Of a stretch of DNA of 49,698 nucleotides, positions 1-7,726 are shown one piece after another; position 1 is the stretch's first letter; every line of letters starts with the position of its first letter. This DNA comes from an uncultured Lachnospiraceae bacterium (lineage in GTDB: Bacteria > Bacillota > Clostridia > Lachnospirales > Lachnospiraceae), in the NCBI GenBank assembly GCA_948470755.1, contig CAOKPU010000016.1, forward strand, positions 1 through 49,698, written 5' to 3'. The position numbers and the translations under genes were made by a program. The notes beneath the pieces were generated by a model. The model saw nothing but the letters and a program-made list of their open reading frames with translations, was not told where the DNA came from and did not search any database.

Positions 1-72
1 GCACAAATCTTTTGTGCCATCTGCCAGACGGGGCCGCCGGATGGGCCTTTTGACATCCGAATCCTATGATAC
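1..72 (-). repeat. alpha repeat fragment, copy A (cut by window edge)
   Basis: Half of the dispersed alpha element. It begins with the hairpin GCACAAA-TCT-TTTGTGC, continues through a GC-rich block around 20-45 and ends with an inverted end that reads GGATTCGGATGTCAAAAG on the minus strand, followed by CCTATGATAC. The same blocks recur near 2.14, 34.06, 38.34 and 38.5 kb. The left half would lie outside the window. No coding potential is visible. Confidence 0.8.
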
Positions 73-159
73 GAACAAAGACTACGCTTCCAAGAATCCC
101 AAATGCCAGTCGCATAAGATGCGGTTTTATTTCTTATGGATTATAAATATACTATATTT

Positions 160-174
160 TTGCATAATATTCAA
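160..174. promoter_or_regulatory. possible ARG-box-like palindrome upstream of argG
   Basis: The sequence TTGCATAATATTCAA is an imperfect palindrome resembling the AT-rich ArgR/AhrC operator. It lies about 75 bp upstream of the best argG promoter in a very AT-rich stretch. The identification rests only on resemblance and on the arginine-biosynthesis gene downstream; AT-rich DNA gives such matches by chance. Confidence 0.3.
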
Positions 175-235
175 CTTATTTTTCTTTATATGCATTTGTT
201 CTAATTTTTTTAATTTTTTATGCACAAATTCTTCC

Positions 236-264
236 TTGCATTTCTTTTCGGAATGTTGTATATT
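236..264 (+). promoter_or_regulatory. probable sigma-A promoter of argG
   Basis: The -35 TTGCAT (236-241) and -10 TATATT (259-264) are separated by 17 bp. The transcript would have a leader of about 130 nt with a small hairpin, GCAATTTG pairing with CAAATTGC, at roughly 288-316. No T-box or known riboswitch signature was recognised in the leader. The rest of the 1-391 gap holds repeat copy A and AT-rich DNA. Confidence 0.55.
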
Positions 265-403
265 GTTTGCAGTACAAAAACAAACAGCAATTTGCGCTGA
301 AGCATCACAAATTGCCTGAAAAGCCGATGCAAATCTGACATTTGCGCCGCAAGATAAGCTTGTTTGTTTTGCCAATATTAGAAAGAAAGGTATGGTTATT
401 AAT

Positions 404-1615
404 ATGAAAGAAAAAGTTGTTTTGGCTTATTCCGGCGGTCTTGACACTACCGCTATCATCCCCTGGTTAAAGGAGAATTTTGATTATGAAGTTATCTGCG
501 TATGTGTAAACTGCGGACAAGGCGAAGAATTGGACGGTTTGGAAGAAAGGGCCAGATTCTGCGGGGCTGCAAAATTATACATAGAAGACGTCACCGATGA
601 ATTCTGCGATGAATACATTATGCCCTGCGTCCAGGCACACGCCGTATATGAAAACAAATATCTGCTGGGTACTTCTATGGCCAGGCCGGTCATCGCCAAA
701 AAACTGGTGGAAATCGCACGCAAGGAAGGCGCCAGCGCCATCTGCCACGGAGCAACGGGAAAAGGCAACGACCAGATCCGTTTTGAGCTGGGCATCAAAG
801 CCCTTGCCCCGGATTTAAAAATCATTGCCGCATGGAGAAATGATAAATGGAATATGGACTCCAGGGAATCGGAAATCGAATACTGCAAAGCACATGGCAT
901 CGACCTTCCTTTCTCCGCCGATTCTTCCTACAGCCGCGACCGCAATCTGTGGCATATCAGCCATGAAGGCCTTGAACTGGAAGATCCTGCAAACGAACCT
1001 GACTTTGGACATCTCCTCGTCCTTGGCACCACCCCGGAAAAAGCCCCTGACGAAGGCGAATATGTTACCATGGCTTTTGAAAAAGGCGTTCCGGTTTCTG
1101 TAAACGGCGAACAGATGAAAGTATCCGATATTATCCGCAAGCTGAACGCCTTGGGCGGAAAACATGGCATCGGCATCGTAGACATCGTGGAAAACCGCGT
1201 GGTAGGCATGAAATCGCGCGGCGTATATGAAACCCCCGGCGGCACTATCCTTTACGAAGCCCACCAGCAGTTGGAAGAACTCATTCTCGACAGGGACACT
1301 TATGCTTTAAAAGCGGATATGGGCAATAAATTGGCGCAGATCGTTTATGAGGGGAAATGGTTTACCCCGTTGCGCGAAGCCGTACAGGCTTTTATAGAAT
1401 CCACCCAGCAATATGTGACCGGCGAAGTAAAATTCAAACTTTATAAAGGCAATATTATAAAAGCCGGGACTTCCTCCCCTTATTCGCTTTACAACGAAAG
1501 CATTGCGTCCTTCACCACCGGCGATTTATACGACCACCACGATGCGGAAGGCTTTATCAACCTATTCGGCCTTTCCTGTAAAGTCCGCGCTATGAAAATG
1601 AAAGAAATGGAATAA
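404..1615 (+). CDS. argG: Argininosuccinate synthase
   Basis: Joins citrulline and aspartate, using ATP, to give argininosuccinate in the penultimate step of arginine synthesis; cytoplasmic and normally a homotetramer. The 403-residue product has the usual family length and opens with the N-type ATP pyrophosphatase loop AYSGGLDT. The later motifs for citrulline and aspartate binding (around SMARP and [12 protein letters not shown]) are present. Two in-frame ATGs exist, at 392 and 404. The purine-rich AGAAAGG is 1 nt from the first and 13 nt from the second; 404 is preferred because it gives the canonical N terminus [12 protein letters not shown]. No argH is adjacent, so the gene seems to be transcribed alone. 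An almost identical initiation region precedes the DUF1294 gene downstream. Confidence 0.97.
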   Translation: MKEKVVLAYSGGLDTTAIIPWLKENFDYEVICVCVNCGQGEELDGLEERARFCGAAKLYIEDVTDEFCDEYIMPCVQAHAVYENKYLLGTSMARPVIAKKLVEIARKEGASAICHGATGKGNDQIRFELGIKALAPDLKIIAAWRNDKWNMDSRESEIEYCKAHGIDLPFSADSSYSRDRNLWHISHEGLELEDPANEPDFGHLLVLGTTPEKAPDEGEYVTMAFEKGVPVSVNGEQMKVSDIIRKLNALGGKHGIGIVDIVENRVVGMKSRGVYETPGGTILYEAHQQLEELILDRDTYALKADMGNKLAQIVYEGKWFTPLREAVQAFIESTQQYVTGEVKFKLYKGNIIKAGTSSPYSLYNESIASFTTGDLYDHHDAEGFINLFGLSCKVRAMKMKEME

Positions 1616-1705
1616 AGTACGATAAAAGAGCGCGAAATGACAAAAACCCCGCTGCAGTCAACAAGCATCAAGCCTGCGGGACGAGAGAAAGGCATGGTTA
1701 TTAAT

Positions 1706-1999
1706 ATGGATGTCATTACCTTACTGCTTGTTTATTTCCTTTCCGTAAACCTTATCGGCCTATTCCTTATGGGGCTGGATAAATATAGGGCGAAAAAGCA
1801 TTTATGGCGGGTTCCTGAATCCACCTTATTTATTATCGCGATTATTGGAGGGAGCATTGGCAGCATTATCGGAATGCATATCTTCCGCCATAAGACAAGG
1901 CATTGGTATTTTGTCTATGGGCTGCCGGTCATCCTGGCCTTACAGATAGCCCTTTTCCTTGCCATCCTCAATTCCCCGGTGCAAATACAAATCATGTAA
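1706..1999 (+). CDS. DUF1294 family small membrane protein
   Basis: A 97-residue protein with three hydrophobic segments (about 3-22, 32-55 and 70-90) and the DUF1294 features: MGLDKYRAKKHLWRVPE after the first helix, GGSIGSIIGM in the second, and HKTRHWYF before the third. The function of the family is unknown; it is an inner-membrane protein. Possible starts are 1694 and 1706. The second leaves the usual spacing-poor arrangement also seen at argG, and gives a start directly before the first helix. The gene lies 90 bp after argG in the same direction with no terminator between, so read-through from argG is likely. A beta repeat begins 3 bp after its stop codon. Confidence 0.85.
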   Translation: MDVITLLLVYFLSVNLIGLFLMGLDKYRAKKHLWRVPESTLFIIAIIGGSIGSIIGMHIFRHKTRHWYFVYGLPVILALQIALFLAILNSPVQIQIM

Positions 2000-2002
2000 T
2001 TT

Positions 2003-2200
2003 AAAAAAGTGTGCGTTAAAACGCACACTCGCGCCGGAGCGCAGATGCAACAGCAGCCATTTCCCTCTTGCGCGCAGTGCGCATCCTCCCGGAAGGTTTT
2101 TGTATCATAGGAAATTGCAGGGCAATTTCCTATGATGATTCGGGTGTCAAAAGCCTCATCCGGCGGCCCCGTCTGGCAGATGGCACAAAAGGATTTGTGC
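2003..2200 (+). repeat. beta repeat plus alpha fragment, copy B
   Basis: The beta part (2003-2134) starts with the hairpin GTGTGCGTTAAAACGCACAC, followed by GCGCCGGAGCGC, a GC-rich stretch, CTCCCGGAAGG, a T run, and the palindrome ATCATAGGAAATTGC-AGG-GCAATTTCCTATGAT. An alpha half (2138-2200) follows: GATTCGGGTGTCAAAAG, the GC-rich block, then the GCACAAAA/ATTTGTGC hairpin. The T run after CTCCCGGAAGG could act as a terminator for argG-DUF1294. Confidence 0.85.
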
Positions 2201-2312
2201 GGAGAATGCCGTATTTTAGGCATTCTCCCGTGTGAGAAAAGTCAGCTTGGCTGACTTAGTGCTTCTCCACAAAGCAGCCTCTGCTGCGAGTGGTTAGAAG
2301 CACTTCTCACAC
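2201..2312. other. structured RNA-like segment next to repeat copy B
   Basis: It contains a 10-bp perfect hairpin (GGAGAATGCC 2201-2210 with GGCATTCTCC 2219-2228), then an outer stem GTGTGAGAA (2230-2238) with TTCTCACAC (2304-2312). The outer stem encloses a GTCAGC-TTG-GCTGAC hairpin and a longer arm in which AGTGCTTCT pairs with AGAAGCACT. This folds as a three-way junction on either strand. No known family was recognised. It abuts the 3' end of the DegV gene but has no obvious U tract. Confidence 0.5.
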
Positions 2313-2315
2313 TAA

Positions 2316-3152
2316 TCATAAAGTGACGATCACGCCTCCGTCATTTGCGTACATACTGCTGATGCCTGCCGTATCCATAATAATCACATCTTTTACTTTA
2401 ATCTCCTTCAATACGGCATTTTTCAAAAGCTCCGCCCTATCCGGGCAGTTACAGTGGGTAATCATCAGTTTTTTCCTTTCCGTATCGACGGCCTCCTTCA
2501 CTAAAGTGTCCGCCATCTTAGCCAGCCCCTTTTTAATGCCGATCGCCTGGCCTCTCTGGACAATCTCCCCTTCCTGCCCTTCCATCAACGGCTTTATGCT
2601 CAACGTACTGGCTACCAATGCCTTTACTTTGGAAAGCCTCCCATTTTTTCTCAAGGTCTCCAGATTATCCAATACAAAAAATGTTTTCATGCCATCCCTG
2701 AATTGATCCAGTTCCTTCGTAATCTCATCAAAGGGACGCCCCTCCTCTTCCAGTTCCATCGCTTTAAAGGCAATCTGGGTTTCCCCACAGCTTGCGGAAT
2801 GGGAATCGCAGATAAAGATATCCTTTTCCCCATACTTTTCATGATATAAATTCCTGCCCAATACGGCACTGTTATAACTGCCGCTCAATTTGGAAGACAA
2901 TGTCACCACATATACATGATCGGCTTCACAATGATAAGCCTCCATATATCTTTCAGGGGAAGGGCATGAAGATTTGGGGCATGTAGGGCATGCCGCCACC
3001 TTTGCCAAAAACTCCTTCTGGTTAAAATTCTCATCATCCATAATCTGATAATCGCCGACCTCCAGCCCCAGGGGAACGGTTGCAAACCTTGCATCCGCTT
3101 TGTATTCTGCCGGCAGCTCGCCGCAACTGTCCAATATGATTTTATAACTCAT
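2316..3152 (-). CDS. DegV family protein (fatty-acid binding)
   Basis: A 278-residue protein with the two-domain DegV (EDD) fold. The N-terminal half has the LDSCGEL strand-turn and the TLSSKLSGSYNSA motif that contacts the carboxylate of a bound fatty acid in characterised members. The C-terminal half carries RKNGRLSK and SIKPLM, also typical of the family. In some Firmicutes related proteins (FakB) present fatty acids to the kinase FakA; no kinase is nearby, so that role is inference. The start at 3152 (MSYKIILDS) gives the standard N terminus; an ATG at 3164 lies 1 nt after GGGAAAGG, the same crowded arrangement as at argG. It is transcribed away from the DUF5721-like gene. Confidence 0.92.
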   Translation of the reverse strand: MSYKIILDSCGELPAEYKADARFATVPLGLEVGDYQIMDDENFNQKEFLAKVAACPTCPKSSCPSPERYMEAYHCEADHVYVVTLSSKLSGSYNSAVLGRNLYHEKYGEKDIFICDSHSASCGETQIAFKAMELEEEGRPFDEITKELDQFRDGMKTFFVLDNLETLRKNGRLSKVKALVASTLSIKPLMEGQEGEIVQRGQAIGIKKGLAKMADTLVKEAVDTERKKLMITHCNCPDRAELLKNAVLKEIKVKDVIIMDTAGISSMYANDGGVIVTL

Positions 3153-3361
3153 TCCAACAACCATGCCTTTCCCTATAGTATATCAAATACATAAGCAATC
3201 ATAACTTTTTAATATAGTTTTTATTACTACATATGATAACACGGCTAACTGCATATTGTAAAGAATATTTTCCAATTTTTTGTATGTCTGCAACAGCGAA
3301 GCCGAAGGCTGGACTGTTACGTATGTTCCGCCAAGCGCGGCCGCCGGGTTAAAAAAAGAAA

Positions 3362-3390
3362 TAGCGTCTTCTTCTTCTTTGCGCTATAAT
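3362..3390 (+). promoter_or_regulatory. possible promoter of the DUF5721-like gene
   Basis: A consensus -10 TATAAT (3385-3390) lies 32 bp before the start codon. The sequence 17 bp upstream (TAGCGT) is a poor -35. ATAGCG and CGCTAT flank the pyrimidine-rich spacer as a short inverted repeat, which may be an operator or chance. Confidence 0.35.
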
Positions 3391-3422
3391 GTGTAAGAAG
3401 AAAGAGAAGAAAAGAGGAACTT

Positions 3423-3926
3423 ATGAAAGTTTACAAAATTTCCGGTTTAAAAGATTTTATGAATAAACTGCTCCTTTCCGATACCTTCGACTATTTCCTC
3501 CTGGAAGAAGGCACGGTAGTTACCGCCAATGCTTTCCGGATCGATGGGCATATACGGAAAGAGTTTTACACAAAAGAAGAGCAGGAGGATGAAAACCTCT
3601 GCCCTTATGATTTTTCCTTATGGAAAGACATCCGCCCCTTATGTTTCCAACTGATAAAGGGGAAACGCACCCCTCTCAGCTTTAAATTCGTCCTTCACCT
3701 GCTGCCCTCTCACACGGGAAAGATACTGGAGCAAAACGGTTTTGCGGATAACGGCAGCCTGGTCAAAGCCTTTACCCTGACCATAAAATACGACGGATCG
3801 AACGTAATTTTGATGACCGGGCTTTCCACCAATACCTTTTTCATGGACAAAACCCCTGAACAACTCTGGGATGACGCCTTTCTCAGGTTTTTAACCAACC
3901 GTCACATTTCCTGGGAAGATGCATAG
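3423..3926 (+). CDS. DUF5721-like protein of unknown function
   Basis: A 167-residue soluble protein with no signal peptide or membrane segment. It resembles the uncharacterised DUF5721 proteins found in Lachnospiraceae, judged from memory of the pattern KVYKISGLKDFMNKLLLSDT near the N terminus and a hydrophobic core around residues 80-130. No catalytic motif is evident. The start has a good ribosome site (AGAGGAAC, 5 nt before the ATG). It is a single gene convergent with spoVAE; 46 bp separate the two stop codons. Confidence 0.6.
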   Translation: MKVYKISGLKDFMNKLLLSDTFDYFLLEEGTVVTANAFRIDGHIRKEFYTKEEQEDENLCPYDFSLWKDIRPLCFQLIKGKRTPLSFKFVLHLLPSHTGKILEQNGFADNGSLVKAFTLTIKYDGSNVILMTGLSTNTFFMDKTPEQLWDDAFLRFLTNRHISWEDA

Positions 3927-3972
3927 GATGCCTCGAAGAAATAAAAACAAGTATTTTAATCCCGCGCCGTTC

Positions 3973-4329
3973 TTATTTTTTCATTTTAGGGTTAAAAACC
4001 AGGCTCGCCAGATAACCAAATACCAATGCGGCGCTGGTCCCTACCGCCCCCGCTTTAAAACCACCTTGGAAGATCCCGATAAAACCGGACTTATCCACCG
4101 CTTCCTTTACCCCTTTCATCAATACATTCCCAAAACCAAGCAGCGGCACCGACGAACCGGCCCCCGCAAATTCCTGAAATGGCTCATAAATCCCAAAAAC
4201 GCTTATCACAGCCCCAAGGCAGACAAGCAGAACCATAATCCGCCCCGGCATCATCTTCGTCTTTTCCATCAATATCTGTACAAGGGCGCAGATTAACCCT
4301 CCTACCCAAAACGCATTTAAATAATCCAT
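3973..4329 (-). CDS. spoVAE: Stage V sporulation protein AE (SpoVAE/AEb)
   Basis: Component of the forespore inner-membrane SpoVA complex that takes up dipicolinic acid during sporulation and releases it in germination. The 118-residue product has the family length, hydrophobic helices, and the conserved GAGSSVPLLGFGNVLMKGV motif near residues 70-88, which is also recognisable in SpoVAC (GAGALVPITGFANS). The start at 4329 has GGAGG 5 nt upstream. It is the last spoVA gene in the series and is separated from spoVAD by five unrelated genes. It has its own sigma-G-like promoter at 4372-4400. Confidence 0.93.
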   Translation of the reverse strand: MDYLNAFWVGGLICALVQILMEKTKMMPGRIMVLLVCLGAVISVFGIYEPFQEFAGAGSSVPLLGFGNVLMKGVKEAVDKSGFIGIFQGGFKAGAVGTSAALVFGYLASLVFNPKMKK

Positions 4330-4371
4330 GCCAACCTCCTGCCATGCATTTATACTTATCAAAACCATTCT

Positions 4372-4400
4372 TATTATGCGTTTTTTTCCGTAAATTATTC
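4372..4400 (-). promoter_or_regulatory. sigma-G-like promoter of spoVAE
   Basis: On the minus strand -35 GAATA (4400-4396) and -10 CATAATA (4378-4372) are separated by 17 bp. They match the sigma-G pattern of a GNATA-type -35 and CATWMTA -10. The identical pair with identical spacing precedes spoVAA, and a close version precedes spoVAC. Confidence 0.6.
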
Positions 4401-4440
4401 CCTCCCGTTTTCCGTTTTTCCAAATTTTTTTGCCTTTTAT

Positions 4441-5292
4441 TTATGATGCCTTTAACGCCGCCCTCGTCTTTGCCCCGCAGACCCCGTCCGGTATTTCTCC
4501 GGAATAGGTTCCCGGATGCTCCGCCTGGAACGCACGCAAAGCCATATCTGTGACAGGCCCGAATCTTCCGTCCACAATCATATCATACCCCGCTTCCCTC
4601 AGCTCCCACTGAAGCCATTTTACATCCTGACGGATCATCCCTGTCAGTATGGGTATATATTTCAACGGTTTTTCCGGCTCCCTATAAGGATTCCCCTCTT
4701 CCAACGTTGCTTCACTATACCATATATCCATATCCACATCCCCCAAGATGCCGGGGACCTTCCCCCTTTGGGAATACTGCCATCCAATCTCCCCAAGCTT
4801 TGGCCTTAATTCCGGCTTTAAGATACCCGTATCATCTGCCGGATAACGGGCGATCCAATATTTTGCATCCATCCCGCCGCAAATATTTTCATACCAGTCC
4901 TGATTGCAATAAATGTTACATTCATAGCCGGCGCTGCGGATAGCCCTCATCCATATATCGGCAATATCCCTTACCCGTCTCCTGCCGAGTTCCCTTTGCC
5001 TGCCCCATTCCAGATCCAGCCAGACCCCCATCTCCAGCTTCCGGCCGGCCATAAAAGTCAAGACCCCTTTGGCCTCCGCTCTTGCCTGCGCCTTGGAAAG
5101 GGCATAACTATACCGGTAAACCCCTCTTGCGATGCCCGCCTCCCTGCAACCCGAATAATTATGCTCAAAAGAAACGTCCTCCCCCTTGCTGTCCATGATC
5201 CGCAATATCGCAAATTCAACGCCGCCTTTTTTTGCTTCGCTCCAATCCGGCTTCTTCTGATAGCTGGATACATCCACTCCGCGCATATTCAT
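4441..5292 (-). CDS. GH25 lysozyme with C-terminal peptidoglycan-binding domain
   Basis: N-acetylmuramidase of the GH25 (Chalaropsis) family. The N-terminal domain (about 1-200) shows DVSSYQ, the acidic pair in WLDLEW (about 90-95), YWIARYP and GWQYSQ, all landmarks of the family barrel. Residues 215-283 form a PG_binding_1 domain (DVKWLQWELREAG, VDGRFGP, ALRAFQ). There is no signal peptide or membrane anchor, so export through the general pathway is not expected. Possible roles are in the forespore, upon lysis, or as a relic of a phage endolysin; no phage genes are near. The start at 5292 is favoured by AGAGGATTT just upstream. It lies between spoVAE and an EamA gene. Confidence 0.9.
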   Translation of the reverse strand: MNMRGVDVSSYQKKPDWSEAKKGGVEFAILRIMDSKGEDVSFEHNYSGCREAGIARGVYRYSYALSKAQARAEAKGVLTFMAGRKLEMGVWLDLEWGRQRELGRRRVRDIADIWMRAIRSAGYECNIYCNQDWYENICGGMDAKYWIARYPADDTGILKPELRPKLGEIGWQYSQRGKVPGILGDVDMDIWYSEATLEEGNPYREPEKPLKYIPILTGMIRQDVKWLQWELREAGYDMIVDGRFGPVTDMALRAFQAEHPGTYSGEIPDGVCGAKTRAALKAS

Positions 5293-5389
5293 AAATCCTC
5301 TCTTTTCCCGGCAGGCTCCCGATGTATGCCACCGGAAAAAACTCTGCCTTTCTCTAATTTATCAATACGCGCAAGCCTGCATATCGTGC

Positions 5390-6289
5390 CTAATGGATAT
5401 CCTGCTTGCTTCCCTTTCTTTCCGGCATCTGCACCAGGATAACCGCCGCAAACACCAGGGCGCAGCCAAACAATTCCCTTTCCGACAGCTCCTGTCCTAA
5501 GATCACCCAGCCTGCCAGGACGGAAACAACGGATTCCATACTCAAGATCAGGGAAGCTACGGCCGGTTCCAGATTCTTCTGTCCTATAATCTGCAAAGTA
5601 TAAGCGATCCCGCAGGACATCACGCCCGCATATAAGATGGGCGCCATGCCCGCCAGGATCTGATCCATGGCCGGTTTTTCCATAATAAGCGAAGCCGTCA
5701 TGCAGATCAGGCCCGCAGTATAAAACTGGATGCATGAAAGCGCCACCCCGTCGGTCTTTGGGGAAAAATAATCGATCACCAGGATATGTACTGAAAAAAG
5801 GATTGCACAGATAAATACAAATACATCCCCTCTTCCGATCGAGAAGCTTTCATTTATACAAAGCAGATACATCCCTACCGCCGCGGCTAAAGCCCCTATC
5901 CATACTTTCCCCGCCGCCTTTTTATGCAAAAACAGACCTAAGACCGGCACGATCACGATATATAAAGCCGTGATAAACCCCGCCTTTCCCACTGTCGTAT
6001 CCATAATCCCGATCTGCTGGAATGTGGACGCGGCGCATATGGCCAGGCCGCAGCATACGCCCCCTTTCCATGTCACCGCCGGCTCAATCCGCCGCAGCGT
6101 ATTTTTTTTCTTTTGCACCCTGCTAAAGACAACCGGAAGAAGCACTGTGCCGCCGATTAAAAAACGGGCGCCGTTAAAGGTCAACGGGCCCATGTAATCC
6201 ATCCCTACGCTCTGCGCCACAAAAGCAACTCCCCATATGCAGGCAGCCAAAAATAAAAGCAGGCTGCTGCCGATTCTTGATTTCTTCAT
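5390..6289 (-). CDS. EamA/DMT family transporter
   Basis: A 299-residue protein with ten predicted membrane helices arranged as two EamA repeats (about 1-145 and 150-290), the drug/metabolite transporter architecture. GAARFLIGG in the first repeat and LSMESVVSVLAGWVILGQELS in the second are hallmark stretches. Substrate cannot be inferred. An upstream in-frame ATG at 6367 overlaps the aroK stop codon and would add 26 non-hydrophobic residues; 6289 is preferred because MKKSRIGSSLLLF is a typical N terminus and AGGAGG lies 13 nt upstream. Translational coupling from aroK remains possible. Confidence 0.9.
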   Translation of the reverse strand: MKKSRIGSSLLLFLAACIWGVAFVAQSVGMDYMGPLTFNGARFLIGGTVLLPVVFSRVQKKKNTLRRIEPAVTWKGGVCCGLAICAASTFQQIGIMDTTVGKAGFITALYIVIVPVLGLFLHKKAAGKVWIGALAAAVGMYLLCINESFSIGRGDVFVFICAILFSVHILVIDYFSPKTDGVALSCIQFYTAGLICMTASLIMEKPAMDQILAGMAPILYAGVMSCGIAYTLQIIGQKNLEPAVASLILSMESVVSVLAGWVILGQELSERELFGCALVFAAVILVQMPERKGSKQDIH

Positions 6290-6363
6290 TGTAATAAACA
6301 CGCCTCCTTCTATGGCCCGCATACTTTGGGCCTCAGGCACAAAGTTGCCTGTGAAAAATTTTT

Positions 6364-6885
6364 TCATAGTACGGGCTTCCTGCGTTTTCCCTTATGCAGG
6401 ATCTCCATGATCTCTGCAACAATATCCCTTATCATCTTGTTTTCACAATCTAAGACGATCCCCGCGTACTTTTCATAATAAGGAATCCTCTCTTCGTACA
6501 AATCCTTGAGAGTCTGCCCTTCCTTCACCGTCACGCCCCGCTCGTTGAGATCGCCAAGACGTTTTTCAATCGCCTCGTATGAAAGCTTTAAATATACGAT
6601 AATTCCCGTTTCCTTCAAATGCGCCATGGCCTCTTTTCCATAGATCACGCTTCCTCCGGTTGCGATCACGCTCCTCTTTGCGTCCAAAGAGGCGTTGATT
6701 TCATTTTCCACCGCGAGAAAACCTTCAACGCCCATTTCCGTAATGATTTCATGCAGAAGCATACCCTTCTTTTCCTGGATCACCAGATCCGAATCGATAA
6801 ACCGGTAACCAAGGCGTTTAGCCAGCACCACTCCCACCGTGCTTTTCCCGGCCCCCGGCATACCGATCAAAACGACGTTATTCAT
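6364..6885 (-). CDS. aroK: Shikimate kinase
   Basis: Phosphorylates shikimate at the 3-hydroxyl with ATP in the chorismate pathway. The 173-residue product has the family size and order of motifs: Walker A GMPGAGKST (about 8-16), DSD for Mg/shikimate binding (about 32-34), the GG of ATGGS (about 76-80), and a lid region around residues 108-122. The start codon overlaps the ridA stop codon (8 nt), which suggests translational coupling. Other aro genes are absent, so this is an isolated member of the pathway placed inside the spoVA interval. Confidence 0.93.
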   Translation of the reverse strand: MNNVVLIGMPGAGKSTVGVVLAKRLGYRFIDSDLVIQEKKGMLLHEIITEMGVEGFLAVENEINASLDAKRSVIATGGSVIYGKEAMAHLKETGIIVYLKLSYEAIEKRLGDLNERGVTVKEGQTLKDLYEERIPYYEKYAGIVLDCENKMIRDIVAEIMEILHKGKRRKPVL

Positions 6886-7258
6886 GATATGCGATCACTT
6901 CCACTTCACAAAGCACATTCTTTGGGAGCTGCTTTACAGCCACGCAGCTTCTTGCCGGCTTTTGCGTGAAATATTTCTCATAGACTCCGTTAAAAGCCGA
7001 AAAGTCTCCCATATCCGCCAAAAAACAGGTCGTCTTTACCACATCCTCATAACTGCAACCGGCCTCTGCCAGAATCGCCCCTACATTTTTCATTACCTGC
7101 TCCGCCTGACCGATTATATCCTCCCCTTTTATCTCCCCGGTCGCCGGGTCAATGGGTATCTGTCCGGAAGCATACAACGTATTGCCCACCAAAATCCCCT
7201 GGGAATACGGCCCGATAGCCGCCGGCGCTTTGTCTGTTGCGATTTTCCTCTTCATCAT
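6878..7258 (-). CDS. ridA: RidA family enamine/imine deaminase
   Basis: Hydrolyses reactive 2-aminoacrylate-type enamines made by PLP enzymes. The 126-residue product is full length for the YjgF/RidA family. APAAIGPYSQG, the ASGQIPIDP loop, and the C-terminal segment with the substrate-binding Arg (PARSCVAVKQLP) are present. The start at 7258 has AAGGAGAG 7 nt upstream; a longer reading frame to 7318 overlaps the previous gene and is not used. It is coupled to aroK. Confidence 0.94.
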   Translation of the reverse strand: MMKRKIATDKAPAAIGPYSQGILVGNTLYASGQIPIDPATGEIKGEDIIGQAEQVMKNVGAILAEAGCSYEDVVKTTCFLADMGDFSAFNGVYEKYFTQKPARSCVAVKQLPKNVLCEVEVIAYHE

Positions 7259-7314
7259 TGCATATCTCTCCTTTTTCTTCCTTTGTCTAAAGATGCGGCT
7301 CCCGCCGCATGGCG

Positions 7315-7545
7315 TCATTCCTCAAACTCCGCCATGACGTAAAAGCCTCTCTCATTTTCTATGATCTTTTTTACAATGCCTTCCCTTGCCAGCATCCGCT
7401 CGCAGAACGGATAGTTCCCCGACATGGCAAGAGCGGGGTCTATCGTATAGTAATAATTGCTGGGAAGCATGCCTTCCGTTACCGTTATGCGCTGCCCCTC
7501 TTTTAGCAGCCCCTGCCTCTCCATCTTAAACTCCATCTCCCTCAT
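7315..7545 (-). CDS. Conserved-looking small protein of unknown function
   Basis: A 76-residue soluble protein without a signal peptide or recognised domain. It is mixed alpha/beta in composition, with an aromatic cluster SNYYYTIDP in the middle and a Glu-rich C terminus. Evidence that it is real: a strong ribosome site (GGGAGGAAC, about 5-8 nt before the ATG), a tight 56-bp gap to ridA on the same strand, and no overlap with other genes. It may form an operon with ridA, aroK and the EamA gene. Its function was not recognised. Confidence 0.65.
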   Translation of the reverse strand: MREMEFKMERQGLLKEGQRITVTEGMLPSNYYYTIDPALAMSGNYPFCERMLAREGIVKKIIENERGFYVMAEFEE

Positions 7546-7726
7546 GCCCGTTCCTCCCCTCCGCTTTGCCGCAATCCCTTCTCCGCCCCTTACCGCACTA
7601 TTTTACTAGCGCTTTCCATTTTTTTCAATCATTTTCTACCGCTTGGCGCTGATCCGACTCGCAAAATCGCATACCGGGCAATTTTACTCGCAAAATAGAA
7701 CAAAGCTGAACCGTTGCTTCCCATCC

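Noticed and set aside
14-319. 101-codon frame upstream of argG
   Set aside because: It starts inside repeat copy A, runs through AT-rich promoter DNA and gives a Phe/Ile/Cys-rich sequence without a ribosome site.
4441-5292. Prophage remnant, suggested by the GH25 lysozyme
   Set aside because: No holin, structural, terminase or integrase genes are near. Neighbours are sporulation and metabolic genes.
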